64,000 nucleotides of DNA from Mycoplana azooxidifex. GTDB taxonomy: Bacteria; Pseudomonadota; Alphaproteobacteria; Rhizobiales; Rhizobiaceae. Below are positions 44,640 to 53,381 of the stretch, piece by piece. Below the pieces are notes generated by a model. The model was not told where the DNA came from, did not search any database, and saw nothing but the letters and a program-made list of their open reading frames with translations. Each line of letters opens with the position of its first letter. Positions within the stretch are counted from its first letter, which is position 1. The stretch lies in contig NZ_JACIEE010000007.1 in the NCBI RefSeq assembly GCF_014196765.1, positions 310,001-374,000 of the forward strand, in the 5' to 3' direction. Both the position numbers and the translations under genes were made by a program.

Positions 44640-45932
44640 ATGAGCATCGTCCCCAGCAGAACCGCCGAAATCCGCCGGCTCGCCGGCGCTCGCGACGGTG
44701 CGGCGGAAGCCATGCTCGTCGATCTCCTGCGCAGCCTCTTTTCGATCGAGGCCACGGGCCTGGCGATCAATCACGACCAGTACAGCCTCAATTCGCTGAA
44801 CGGCTTCTTCGAATCGGCAGACGGCAGCTTCTTCTTCAAGTTTCACCAGGAAGACGGTGAGGAAGCGATGAGCGGAGAATATTACCGCGCCGACATCCTT
44901 GCCCGCGCCGGGTTGCCGGTCGACCAGCCGGTGCTGATGTCCGTCCTGCCGGGCGAGCAGATCCTCGTCTACCGCCGCCGCACCGATCCGCGCTTTTCCG
45001 ACGTGCTGCGCGCGCTCGACCTGCAGCCGGATGCCGGCGGGACCGCCCGTGCCGTGGCAGCCGAGACGGGCCTGACCGAGGCGGTCCTCGCCGTCTACCG
45101 CAAGACGCTGCATCCCGTGACGCCGCAGCAGGCTGCCGCAGAGCCCGTCCACCGGCTATTCCACGACCGGCTGGTGGACCACCCGGAAGGCCGCTATCCC
45201 GGCGGAAGACTGGCGGGCTTCTATGTCGGCCAGCACTTCGCCTTCGAAGGCGCAAGCCTCGGCTGGGAGGCTTTCTCGACGGCACGGTTCCGCGTCAACG
45301 GCGTGCTCTACGAAAGCTCGGTCGGCGAACTCTTCGACGCCGCCGTGCAGCGGCTGAAGCCGGAAAACCTTGCCGACGCCGGCGGGGTCACCGCCCATGG
45401 CGACGCCCACAACGCCAATGTCTGGTATCAGGAGAAAGAGGGTCGGGCCTCGCTCGCCTTCTTCGATCCGGCCTTTGCCGGCGAGCACGTGCCGACGCTC
45501 CTGGCCGAGATCAAGACGACCTTCCACAACATCCTCGCGCATCCGCTCTGGCTCTACGATCCCGCGCTGGCGGCGGAGCGCTACTCGGCGAAGGCCGCCT
45601 ATACCGACGGCTTGCTCGACGTCACCACCGACTGGGCGCCGAGTGCCGTGCGGCTCGGCCTCCTGCAGGTGAAGGCCGAGCGGCTGTGGCGGCCGCTACT
45701 CGCCGAGCTCGATGCCCGCGGCATGCTGGCGGTCGACTGGCGCACGGTGATCCGCCTCGGCCTGTTCCTCTGCCCCACGCTGGTCATGAACCTCCGGGCG
45801 GGGGCCACGACCCACAATCCGGTCTCCTCGCTGATCGGCTTTTCCGTCGCCGTCATGGCGGGAAGCGAGCCCATCGCAGGAGACGACGTCGTGTCGCGCT
45901 TTCTCGATACGATCGATCCCGCCAGGGCATGA
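44640..45932 (+). CDS. Phosphotransferase (aminoglycoside/choline kinase-like)
   Basis: A 430-residue protein with the kinase-like catalytic loop HGDAHNAN near residue 253 and metal site FFDPAFAG about 20 residues later, as in the APH phosphotransferase family. The N-terminal lobe is unusual and long. It starts 46 bp after the HutC-type gene and is probably in the same operon, so it may phosphorylate an intermediate of this pathway. It is not a recognised resistance gene. The substrate is unknown. Confidence 0.75.
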   Translation: MSIVPSRTAEIRRLAGARDGAAEAMLVDLLRSLFSIEATGLAINHDQYSLNSLNGFFESADGSFFFKFHQEDGEEAMSGEYYRADILARAGLPVDQPVLMSVLPGEQILVYRRRTDPRFSDVLRALDLQPDAGGTARAVAAETGLTEAVLAVYRKTLHPVTPQQAAAEPVHRLFHDRLVDHPEGRYPGGRLAGFYVGQHFAFEGASLGWEAFSTARFRVNGVLYESSVGELFDAAVQRLKPENLADAGGVTAHGDAHNANVWYQEKEGRASLAFFDPAFAGEHVPTLLAEIKTTFHNILAHPLWLYDPALAAERYSAKAAYTDGLLDVTTDWAPSAVRLGLLQVKAERLWRPLLAELDARGMLAVDWRTVIRLGLFLCPTLVMNLRAGATTHNPVSSLIGFSVAVMAGSEPIAGDDVVSRFLDTIDPARA

Positions 45933-46030
45933 AGGCTTGCAGCGTGCGCGAACCGTGTCGCGCCGGGCAGGTTTGCAAATGCGCAGGAAGCCCCCATATT
46001 CCAGGGCGCCAGCAACCGGGAGGATAGTGC

Positions 46031-46810
46031 ATGAAGATCGCAGCCCTGCAGATGCAGGCCGTTCCCGGCGACATCGATGCCAACGTCGCGCGAATCGCCA
46101 GCGCCGCGAAGGCGGCCGCCCAGGGCGGGGCGAAGCTCCTGATTGCGCCGGAACTCGCGGTGACGGGGTATGGCGCCGGCGCAGCATTTGCCGCGATCGC
46201 CTCGCCCGCCGAAGGCGCGGTCGCAGACAGCCTTTCCGCCATCGCCCGAAAAAGCGGCCTTGCGATCATCGCGGGCTTTGCCGAGCGCGATGGCGACGAC
46301 GTCTACAACAGTGCCCTTTTCACAGACGGCATCGGGACCAACGCCGTCTACCGCAAGTCCCATCTCTACGGCGACTACGAGCGGCAGTGGTTCCGTCCCG
46401 ACGTTCCGTCCTCGGTCCAGGTCAAGCTCTGCGGGCTCAATCTCGGGATGCTGATCTGCTACGACGTCGAGTTCCCGGAAAATGTCCGCCGGCTGGCCTT
46501 GTCCGGCGTCGATCTCGTCGTCGTGCCGACGGCCCTTCCGAAGGGCGCCTCGGGAACCTTCGTCGCCGAAAAGATGATCCAGGTGCGCGCCTTCGAAAAT
46601 CAGGTCTTCGTCGCCTATGTCAATCATTGCGGCACCGACGCCCTGTTCGGCTATGCCGGCCTGTCGCGTATCGCGGCCCCGGACGGCAGCCTGCTGGCAC
46701 AGGCGCCGGCAGAAGGGGAGGCACTGATCTTCGCCGAGATCGACCCGGCCGCCTATGCGGGTTCGCGCTCGGAAAACACCTATCTCGCCGACCTGGCCCG
46801 CCAGGTCTGA
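46031..46810 (+). CDS. Nitrilase-superfamily carbon-nitrogen hydrolase
   Basis: A 259-residue amidase-type enzyme with the Glu-Lys-Cys triad: Glu41 in APELAVTGYG, Lys near 108 in YRKSHLYGDYE, Cys near 143 in LICYDVEFPE. RBS GGGAGGAT. Relatives hydrolyse amides or carbamoyl amines. It may be the last gene of the HutC-controlled cluster (98 bp gap) or independent. A small inverted repeat GAACAG-GG-CTGTTC (46824-46837) follows, before the convergent DUF2950 gene. Confidence 0.88.
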   Translation: MKIAALQMQAVPGDIDANVARIASAAKAAAQGGAKLLIAPELAVTGYGAGAAFAAIASPAEGAVADSLSAIARKSGLAIIAGFAERDGDDVYNSALFTDGIGTNAVYRKSHLYGDYERQWFRPDVPSSVQVKLCGLNLGMLICYDVEFPENVRRLALSGVDLVVVPTALPKGASGTFVAEKMIQVRAFENQVFVAYVNHCGTDALFGYAGLSRIAAPDGSLLAQAPAEGEALIFAEIDPAAYAGSRSENTYLADLARQV

Positions 46811-46843
46811 GCTTTCGGCTCTCGAACAGGGCTGTTCTAACCG

Positions 46844-47809
46844 TCACTCGGCGACGATGTCCCACTCGTCGTTCGGGTTGAAGGTACGGATTCTCGAGGC
46901 GATCTCCGGCGTGTTCTCGCCGAGGTCCGCCTCGTAGATGATTCCGTTCTTGTTGACGAGGAAGGTCTTCACGCCGGTGATGCCGTACTTGACCGGCCAG
47001 GCCACCACGCCGTGACCGGCGATCATGTTGCCGTTGATGACATAGTCGTATTTGCCGCCGGCGATGTTGTCGCCCTGGCCGCCGAGGATGCGGTAGCGGT
47101 AGCCGTGATAGCCTTCGCCGGCCTTTGCCTTCTCGAACGCATCGCCATCGGCGAGCGCCGGGCCGGCCGGGCTCTGTTCGGCATCGCCCTGCTCGGCCGG
47201 CCAGTAGAGGCCGTCATGCGTGCCCTCGCTGCTGATCACCTTCTGGGCGTATTCGAGCACGCCGTCACCGTCGCGATCCTGCGACGCATAGTCCTCCTGG
47301 GCATCAACATAGGCCTTCAACGTATCGATCGTCTCCAGTTCGTTCTCGCCCACATGCCGGTCGGCGATCTCGTCGAGGCCGGCAAGCGTATCGAAGCTCC
47401 ACTTGCCGTCGTCGTGACGGACGAGCGGGAAGGGAAGGGGCCAGAGGATGTTGCCGACTTCGATGATCTTGTCTGCGCCCTGATCGACGACGACGACCTT
47501 CTCCTGCACACCCGCCTGTATGTCGGCAAACGTGTCCATCGCGCTCTCGCTCGCCCGGGCCTTGGCAGCATCGAGGCCCAGCAGTTCGGCCAGTTGGTCG
47601 AACCCGCCGTCCGTCAAGGCAAACTTGAAGGCCTCGACTGCCTTTTCCGGCGTCTCGAAGTCGGGCGGGTCCTTCTGCGACATGTATTCCGTGAGCGGCG
47701 TGTCGTCCGGTTCGTCCGCAGCCATCGCCGGGGCATGCAGCATTGCGCCACCGATGAGGATCGCCCCGGTGAGCGAGCGTGCCAGCCTGTCAAAAGCAAT
47801 TCGTCCCAT
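46844..47809 (-). CDS. DUF2950 family exported protein
   Basis: A 321-residue protein with a signal peptide (LTGAILIGGAMLHAPAMAAD). The mature part begins with the family pattern FETPEKAVEAFKFAL and contains GKYDYVINGNMIAGHGVVAWPV near the end. The function of the family is not known. GGGAGGCGAAG precedes the ATG. It starts 24 bp after the DUF3300 gene, a pairing seen in many proteobacteria, so they probably work together in the periplasm. Confidence 0.85.
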   Translation of the reverse strand: MGRIAFDRLARSLTGAILIGGAMLHAPAMAADEPDDTPLTEYMSQKDPPDFETPEKAVEAFKFALTDGGFDQLAELLGLDAAKARASESAMDTFADIQAGVQEKVVVVDQGADKIIEVGNILWPLPFPLVRHDDGKWSFDTLAGLDEIADRHVGENELETIDTLKAYVDAQEDYASQDRDGDGVLEYAQKVISSEGTHDGLYWPAEQGDAEQSPAGPALADGDAFEKAKAGEGYHGYRYRILGGQGDNIAGGKYDYVINGNMIAGHGVVAWPVKYGITGVKTFLVNKNGIIYEADLGENTPEIASRIRTFNPNDEWDIVAE

Positions 47810-47832
47810 CTTCGCCTCCCGACCCGTTCCTT

Positions 47833-49317
47833 TCAGCGCCTGCGACCGCCGCCGCCACCGCGGGGCCGCGCACCATGACCGCCACCCCGGTGACCGCCCG
47901 AGACCTGCGGCCGGCGGTGGCCGCCGCCGCCACTCATGGAATGCCGCCCGCGCTGCGACGCGAACTGCGTCTGCTTGCCGTTGCCGACCTTGCCGAGCGC
48001 CGACGGCTTTCCGCCGGAGCGCTTCTGCGCCTGGCCGCCGGGCCGCGGCTTGTTTGCCTTTCGGTTGATGTTCTTCGACTTGGCGCCCGCAACCTTCTTG
48101 GCAGCAGCGGAGCCGCCCGCGCGATTGGCGACGCTCCCGCCATCCTTGCGCCCGGCGATCGCCTGTCCGGCGCTGCCGCGATCGATCTTGCCTCTGTCGA
48201 TGTTGGCCCGGTCGATGTTGCCCCTGTCGGCATTGCCCGCCCGCTGGCGGGCGCGGTCGGCATCCACCTTGCTCTTGCGAACGTCGTCGACCGAGATTTT
48301 CCCGCCCCGGTTGGCGACCCGGCCGTCGCCGTTGCGGCGCACGTCCTTTGCACGGTTCGCAATGTTGTTGTCGCGGTTGCCCTTGAACTCGTTCTTGAGC
48401 TGGTTGCGATCGACATTGGCCAGTTGGTTCTTGTCGAACTTGATCTTCGACCGATCGATGTTCTTCCAGTCGACATCGTTCATCTTGAACTTGTCGCGAT
48501 CGATGTCGATATCGTTGAAGCACTTGTCGCAATCGATGTCGACGTCACCGTTCCAGCGGCCGCCCCACACACCCCAGTCGTCCCAGTCGACCGTCGCAGC
48601 CCAGATTGCGGCACCGGTGACGGCGGCGGCAAAATAGGGCGCGGACGGATAGTAGTAATTGGGGTAGGGATCGTCGTAGTAGGTCACCGGGGCCGGCGCG
48701 TAGCCGGGTTCGTAGAGCATTTCCGGCTCGTATCTCGGCACATACACCTTCTCCGGGTCGGCCGGCTGGATCACCACGTTGTCACCCTGGTTGACGATCT
48801 GCACCTTGTCGTCCGTCTTGATGACGCCATCGGCGACCGCCTTGTCGCGCAGCGTCTGGATGGCCATGAGCACATCCTTCTGCTGGTAGGCCAATGCACT
48901 GCCGAGCGCCTGGGTCCAGTCGAGGTCATCGCTCATCATCTTGACGATGTCGGGATAGTTGAGCAGCGAAATGACGCTGTCGTCCCAGCTGTCCTTCGGC
49001 TGCAGGTCCTTGTCCTTTTTCTTCTGCTCCAGGAACCGCTCCGCCTCGATGATCTGTAGCGGATAGAGCGAGGCGGAACTGACGAGGGCGACGAGCTCGT
49101 CCGGATAGAGAGCAATGCGCGCGACCAGGACCTCAAGCTCGTCCTCGGTCAGAAGATCGGGCTGGTCATCGCCAGCCTGACCCGTCGCGCCGGACGCGGC
49201 CGCCGCCTGTTCCTGCGCCAGCGCCCGGGTTGCTGGCTGGAAACCCACGGCAAGCGCCGCCAACAGGGCGACGGCAAGACCGGAACGCAATTGACATGAA
49301 AACCTGTCGCCACCCAT
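47833..49317 (-). CDS. DUF3300 family exported protein with low-complexity basic tail
   Basis: About 494 residues from the ATG at 49317; starts at 49338 or 49371 are possible. A signal peptide is followed by the DUF3300 core (LLTEDELEVLVARIALYPDELVALVSS). The C-terminal half is rich in Asn, Asp, Arg, Gly and Lys, with a run of short repeats of the form N-I-D-R-x (GNIDRANIDRGKIDRG) and a Gly-His-Arg tail. The function is unknown; the tail suggests binding to a polyanion or envelope surface. Confidence 0.82.
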   Translation of the reverse strand: MGGDRFSCQLRSGLAVALLAALAVGFQPATRALAQEQAAAASGATGQAGDDQPDLLTEDELEVLVARIALYPDELVALVSSASLYPLQIIEAERFLEQKKKDKDLQPKDSWDDSVISLLNYPDIVKMMSDDLDWTQALGSALAYQQKDVLMAIQTLRDKAVADGVIKTDDKVQIVNQGDNVVIQPADPEKVYVPRYEPEMLYEPGYAPAPVTYYDDPYPNYYYPSAPYFAAAVTGAAIWAATVDWDDWGVWGGRWNGDVDIDCDKCFNDIDIDRDKFKMNDVDWKNIDRSKIKFDKNQLANVDRNQLKNEFKGNRDNNIANRAKDVRRNGDGRVANRGGKISVDDVRKSKVDADRARQRAGNADRGNIDRANIDRGKIDRGSAGQAIAGRKDGGSVANRAGGSAAAKKVAGAKSKNINRKANKPRPGGQAQKRSGGKPSALGKVGNGKQTQFASQRGRHSMSGGGGHRRPQVSGGHRGGGHGARPRGGGGGRRR

Positions 49318-49553
49318 GACCTTCAGCCCTCCCTGCATCAGTCTCGGGAATCCAGTCGTTCCAACAGCCATGTCCCGGCCTGCAGGCCTATCGACAAGGC
49401 ACTCGCTGCGCGCCCCGCCCGGGCGGCAACGCTATTGAAGAAATGACTGGACCGTTCATTTCATTATTCATCAAGCCATGGAATAAAGATAGATGGCACC
49501 TCCCAATGGAAGCCCATGTAACCGCGGGCGTCGGCACACCCGAGCCGGCAGCC

Positions 49554-50360
49554 TCACTGCGGAAAGAGGAAGGTCACCACAAAGCGGAAGCCGAGGCCTT
49601 CCGGACCATTTTCCGGCGCGTCGGCCCAGTAGCGCAGGCCGGCCGTGAAACTCACCGGTTGCTGATCGAACTTCACCAGCTTTCCAACCATGACGTTGAC
49701 CGGAACGGACCACTGGTCGCCCTCCCAGTCGTAGGTGGATTCCGTGTTGAGCGTGAAGGTCCACGCATCGTGGGTCGTATAGGACAGGAAGGGCTGCAGG
49801 AAGGTCGAATTGACGTCCGCGCGGTCGTCCTGGCCGGCAAAGGACCAGATATGGTTGGCCAACAGGCCATATGTCCATGGGCCTTCCTGCTTTAGTGCCA
49901 CGCCTGTCGGACCGGCGCCCCATTTACCGCTGCCGGTGAGATCGTCCGTGGCGGTCGGGATCAGGAACACCGGACCGAGCCCCCAGATCAGCCCACCGGG
50001 TCCGGGATGCCTGGGAGAGAGAAACAGGCTCTGGGTGATGTCGCCGAGCCCGAACTGCTGACCCGACGGACCGGCGATGTCATCCTGCCAGATGACAGGC
50101 ATGATGGTGCGGGAGATGAGGTTCCAGTCATCGTTCAGCGATATGGGGACGACAGGCTGAATGTTCAGCGTCTCGCGGTTCCCGTCTTCCGGACCGTAGC
50201 CACGGTCGTAGTTGAACTGGAACGGCACGCTGATCATCGACGCGACGGGATTGGAAAGCTTCTTTGCCAGGTCGGCGCTGCTATCTTGTGCAACCGCAAC
50301 GTTCGCCAGAGTAAAGCATCCACCCAAAAGGGCGGCCATCCGCATCATTCCGCCTGCCAT
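49554..50360 (-). CDS. Probable outer-membrane beta-barrel protein
   Basis: A 268-residue exported protein. A signal peptide (MAALLGGCFTLANVAVAQ) precedes alternating-hydrophobicity strands, and the chain ends in Phe-containing VTFLFPQ, as outer-membrane barrels do. It resembles the uncharacterised proteobacterial transporter-like proteins sometimes labelled neuromedin U. The ATG at 50360 has GGGGGAACG upstream. The 236-bp gap after it (49318-49553) holds no gene I can support. Confidence 0.75.
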   Translation of the reverse strand: MAGGMMRMAALLGGCFTLANVAVAQDSSADLAKKLSNPVASMISVPFQFNYDRGYGPEDGNRETLNIQPVVPISLNDDWNLISRTIMPVIWQDDIAGPSGQQFGLGDITQSLFLSPRHPGPGGLIWGLGPVFLIPTATDDLTGSGKWGAGPTGVALKQEGPWTYGLLANHIWSFAGQDDRADVNSTFLQPFLSYTTHDAWTFTLNTESTYDWEGDQWSVPVNVMVGKLVKFDQQPVSFTAGLRYWADAPENGPEGLGFRFVVTFLFPQ

Positions 50361-50453
50361 GCTCGTTCCCCCGAAAAGCTGCAGCGAATCCTCTTGCGCA
50401 ACAAGGGTGCACGTAACGTCAGGAACTGGCAAGCGGCCTGATCGGAAATCGCT

Positions 50454-51464
50454 TCAGTGACCTCCGAAGAGGCCGACGGTCCAATAGGTCAATGCCGAGA
50501 CGAGGGCCGCAGCCGGCAGGGTCACGAACCAGGCGATCACGATGTTGCCCGCAAGCCCCCAGCGCACCGCCGAAACGCGCCGCGCCGCACCGACGCCGAT
50601 GATCGCGCCGGTGATGGTGTGCGTCGTGGAGACCGGGATGCCGAGCCAGGTGGCTGCGAACAGCGTGATCGCGCCGCCCGTCTCCGCGCAAAAGCCCTGC
50701 ATCGGGTTGAGCCGGGTGATCTTCGAACCCATCGTATGGACGATGCGCCAGCCACCGAACAGCGTGCCGAGCGCGATCGCTGCCTGACAGGTGATGACGA
50801 CCCAGAAGGGGACGTAGAATTCCGAGCCGAGATGTCCCTGCGAGTAGAGCAGCACGGCGATGATGCCCATCGTCTTCTGCGCATCGTTGCCGCCGTGCCC
50901 GAGCGAATAGAGCGAGGCGGAGATGAACTGCAGGCCGCGGAAAGCGCTGTCGACGGCAAAGGGCGTCTGCCGCACGCAGATCCAGGAAACGATCAGCACC
51001 AGCATCAGCGCCAGGAAGAAGCCGATGGCCGGCGACATGAAGATGGCGCCTACCGTCTTGAGCACGCCCGAAAGCACGATCGAATCGAAATCGCTGCGCG
51101 CAAGCCCGGCGCCGACGAGCCCGCCGATCAGCGCATGCGAGGAGCTCGAGGGAATGCCGAACAGCCATGTGACGACATTCCAGATGATCGCGCCCATGAG
51201 GGCTGCAAAGATCACCGCGGGCGAAATGATCGCCGGATCGATGATCCCCCTGCCGATCGTCTCGGCCACATGCAGGCCGAAGAACAGGAAAGCGATGAAA
51301 TTGAAGAAGGCGGCCCACATCACCGCAAACTGGGGACGCAGCACGCGTGTCGAGACGATCGTGGCGATCGAGTTCGCCGCGTCGTGCAGCCCGTTCAGGA
51401 AATCGAACAGGAGCGCGATGCCGATGAGCGCCACCAGCAGCGGGAGGGCAAGCGTCGCGTCCAT
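50454..51464 (-). CDS. pit: Low-affinity inorganic phosphate transporter (PiT family)
   Basis: A 336-residue inner-membrane protein with about ten hydrophobic segments and both PiT signatures: FDFLNGLHDAANSIATIVSTRVLRP near the N-terminus and LGHGGNDAQKTMG in the middle, plus VSTTHTITG. It moves phosphate with a cation. Its ATG shares one base with the DUF47 stop (TGATG), so the two are coupled, as in the orfA-pit operon of Sinorhizobium meliloti. Confidence 0.93.
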   Translation of the reverse strand: MDATLALPLLVALIGIALLFDFLNGLHDAANSIATIVSTRVLRPQFAVMWAAFFNFIAFLFFGLHVAETIGRGIIDPAIISPAVIFAALMGAIIWNVVTWLFGIPSSSSHALIGGLVGAGLARSDFDSIVLSGVLKTVGAIFMSPAIGFFLALMLVLIVSWICVRQTPFAVDSAFRGLQFISASLYSLGHGGNDAQKTMGIIAVLLYSQGHLGSEFYVPFWVVITCQAAIALGTLFGGWRIVHTMGSKITRLNPMQGFCAETGGAITLFAATWLGIPVSTTHTITGAIIGVGAARRVSAVRWGLAGNIVIAWFVTLPAAALVSALTYWTVGLFGGH

Positions 51465-52108
51465 CAGACGTTCTCGATCACGATGCCGCTGATCTCGTTC
51501 GCCACGTCCTCGAAGCGGTCGACCACCTTCTCCAATTCGCCGTAGAGCTCGCTGCCGATCATGTAGGCCATCGGATTGGAGGCGCCGTGGCGCTGGAACA
51601 GGTCCTTCAGGCCCTTCTCGTGCAATTCGTCGGCGCGGCCTTCGACGCGCATAACCTCCTCGGCGATCGCGTTCAGACGCGTCGCATTGGCGCCGATCTT
51701 GTGGAGAAGCGGCACGGCCTCGGCCACGAGGCGGGCGGCCTTCACGACGATCACGCCCATTTCCTGCATGCCGGGATCGAAGCTCTTCTGCTCGAACAGC
51801 CGGATCGTCTTGACCACCTTGTGCATCATGTCGATGGCGTCGTCGAGCGACTGGATCAGGTCCTTGATGTCGCCGCGATCGAAGGGAGTGATGAAGCTCT
51901 TGCGCACGGCAAGCAGCACGTCGGCCGTGATACGATCGGCCTTGTCTTCCAGTTCGACGATCCGGCTGCAGTGCTGCTCCAGCTCCGGGCCACCCGCCAG
52001 GACCTTCTCAAGCGCTTCCGCCGCCTCGACCACCGTCAGCGCGTGCGCGTCGAAGAGGTCGAAGAACCGGTCTTCCCGGGGCATCAGGGCGCGAAACCAA
52101 CTCAGCAC
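51464..52108 (-). CDS. DUF47/PhoU-like partner of Pit (OrfA-type)
   Basis: A 214-residue helical protein with the family start LSWFRALMPREDRFFDLFD and ELEDKADRI. DUF47 proteins accompany PiT transporters and probably regulate them. The frame is open to an ATG at 52147, but a Pho box lies between; a GTG at 52108 gives the normal N-terminus and leaves the box outside the gene. Confidence 0.88.
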   Translation of the reverse strand: MLSWFRALMPREDRFFDLFDAHALTVVEAAEALEKVLAGGPELEQHCSRIVELEDKADRITADVLLAVRKSFITPFDRGDIKDLIQSLDDAIDMMHKVVKTIRLFEQKSFDPGMQEMGVIVVKAARLVAEAVPLLHKIGANATRLNAIAEEVMRVEGRADELHEKGLKDLFQRHGASNPMAYMIGSELYGELEKVVDRFEDVANEISGIVIENV

Positions 52109-52124
52109 GATCGTTTTCCCATAT

Positions 52125-52142
52125 ATGACAGTTTTGTGACAG
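52125..52142 (-). promoter_or_regulatory. Pho box before the DUF47-pit operon
   Basis: On the minus strand CTGTCAC-AAAA-CTGTCAT, matching the PhoB consensus (two CTGTCAT repeats 11 bp apart) at all but one base. It ends 17 bp before the GTG start. In S. meliloti PhoB represses orfA-pit when phosphate is scarce; the closeness to the start here fits repression. Confidence 0.85.
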
Positions 52143-52252
52143 CCCATAACGGGTTGCGGCCGCGATGGAAAGATGCGGGAGGCCGGATATCACCGGCTTG
52201 CTTGCGCTATTGCCACGCAATTCACCACGAACTCGCAAGTTCAATGGTGATC

Positions 52253-53188
52253 TCAGTGCGCCAGGCCGATTTTCAGGCTGATCAGCCCAGTGCCCGCGAC
52301 GGCAAGGAGCGCACCGGCCCACGCCGAGGCGGACGGCACACGGCCCGTCCGTGCCCACACCATCGGCAGGATCAGAACCGGCGTCAGCGACGACAGCGTC
52401 GAGACGATGCCGACATTGCCGTGCGCAAGCGCGGCCATGAGGAGCGACATGCCGAGGCCGGTGCCGAAGAAGGCGGAAGCAATCGCAAGCAGGCGGGTGC
52501 GCATGGGCAGGACGACGGTGCTCTTCGCACCGGGCACGCCGAGCGGCACGAGTGCGATGAAGAAGACGGCCGCGATCCCGGAGCGAATCGCCATGGCCGT
52601 GAACGGCTCGGCGCCGGCTGCCATCGCCGGCCGCGCGGCGAGGCTGCCGAGCGCCTGTCCGAGCGCGGTGACCACGCCGAGCGCGACCCCGAGGGCTGCA
52701 AGCCGACTGGTCGGCGACGCCGCATCCGCACTCGCATGACGCCTTCCAGCTTTGCCTGCCTTGCCCATCTTCCCGGCGCCGATCGCCAGCAGGATGCCTG
52801 CAAGGACGAGCGCGATCCCGAGGCCTTGCTGGGCCGAGACCGTCTCGCCGAGCCAGAGATAGCCGAACAGCAAGGCGAACGGCGCGGTCAGCGAAAACAA
52901 CAGCGCCGTCCGGCGAGGCCCGGCGATAAAAATCGCCGCGAAATAGGTGGTGCTGGCAATGATGATGCCGAACAGGCTCGACAGCGCCAGCGCGCCCACC
53001 TGCCATGGCGAGATCGTCAACCAGCCGCCGACGGCAAGCGAGGCGGCGCCCGTCATCAGGAAACTTGCGACCATCTGCCAGCGCGTCAGCACGAGCAGCG
53101 GGATCCGTCCGGCAAGCTCGCCGATGATCATGCCGCTCAGAGCTATGCAGGCGGCGGCGGAGATGGCCAGGATTTCGGACAGGAACAT
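52253..53188 (-). CDS. EamA/DMT family transporter
   Basis: A 311-residue protein with about ten hydrophobic segments in two EamA halves, joined by a hydrophilic Lys/Arg/Ala-rich linker (MGKAGKAGRRHASADAASP). Probable metabolite or amino-acid exporter. An aminotransferase remnant and pxpA lie upstream on the same strand. Confidence 0.85.
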   Translation of the reverse strand: MFLSEILAISAAACIALSGMIIGELAGRIPLLVLTRWQMVASFLMTGAASLAVGGWLTISPWQVGALALSSLFGIIIASTTYFAAIFIAGPRRTALLFSLTAPFALLFGYLWLGETVSAQQGLGIALVLAGILLAIGAGKMGKAGKAGRRHASADAASPTSRLAALGVALGVVTALGQALGSLAARPAMAAGAEPFTAMAIRSGIAAVFFIALVPLGVPGAKSTVVLPMRTRLLAIASAFFGTGLGMSLLMAALAHGNVGIVSTLSSLTPVLILPMVWARTGRVPSASAWAGALLAVAGTGLISLKIGLAH

Positions 53189-53195
53189 TGCGGAT

Positions 53196-53381
53196 TCACG
53201 AAGGGCAGGGTCGCCGTCCGCTATCGCACAATTGCGCCTGCGACAACAGCAAAGAAGGAGCCTCCGTCGCGTTCACGGCCCCCTTCGACGTGAACGGGCG
53301 CACGTCGATGGGAATGCCGGCCCGTCGCGCCAGCTCCAGCGAGCTCGCGCGGGTGATGCCGTGGAGGATCGTGTGCGAGAG
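53196..53381 (-). pseudogene. C-terminal remnant of a class IV (D-amino-acid/branched-chain) aminotransferase
   Basis: Directly after the pxpA stop, and in the same frame, the codons spell TILHGITRASSLELARR then AGIPIDVRPFTSKGAV. This matches the conserved block of fold-type IV aminotransferases (ILHGITRxxVLELAR..GIPVEERPFT). Neither the N-terminal domain with the PLP Lys nor the final part is present, so only about 40-50 codons (about 53230-53375) remain. It marks a deletion or recombination point between pxpA and the EamA gene. Confidence 0.7.

Noticed and set aside
47812-49059. Long plus-strand frame opposite the DUF3300 gene
   Set aside because: A Val/Ala-rich artefact of the repeated minus-strand codons; no RBS or domain.
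52109-52147. ATG at 52147 as start of the DUF47 gene
   Set aside because: It would put the Pho box inside the coding region and add residues not typical of the family.
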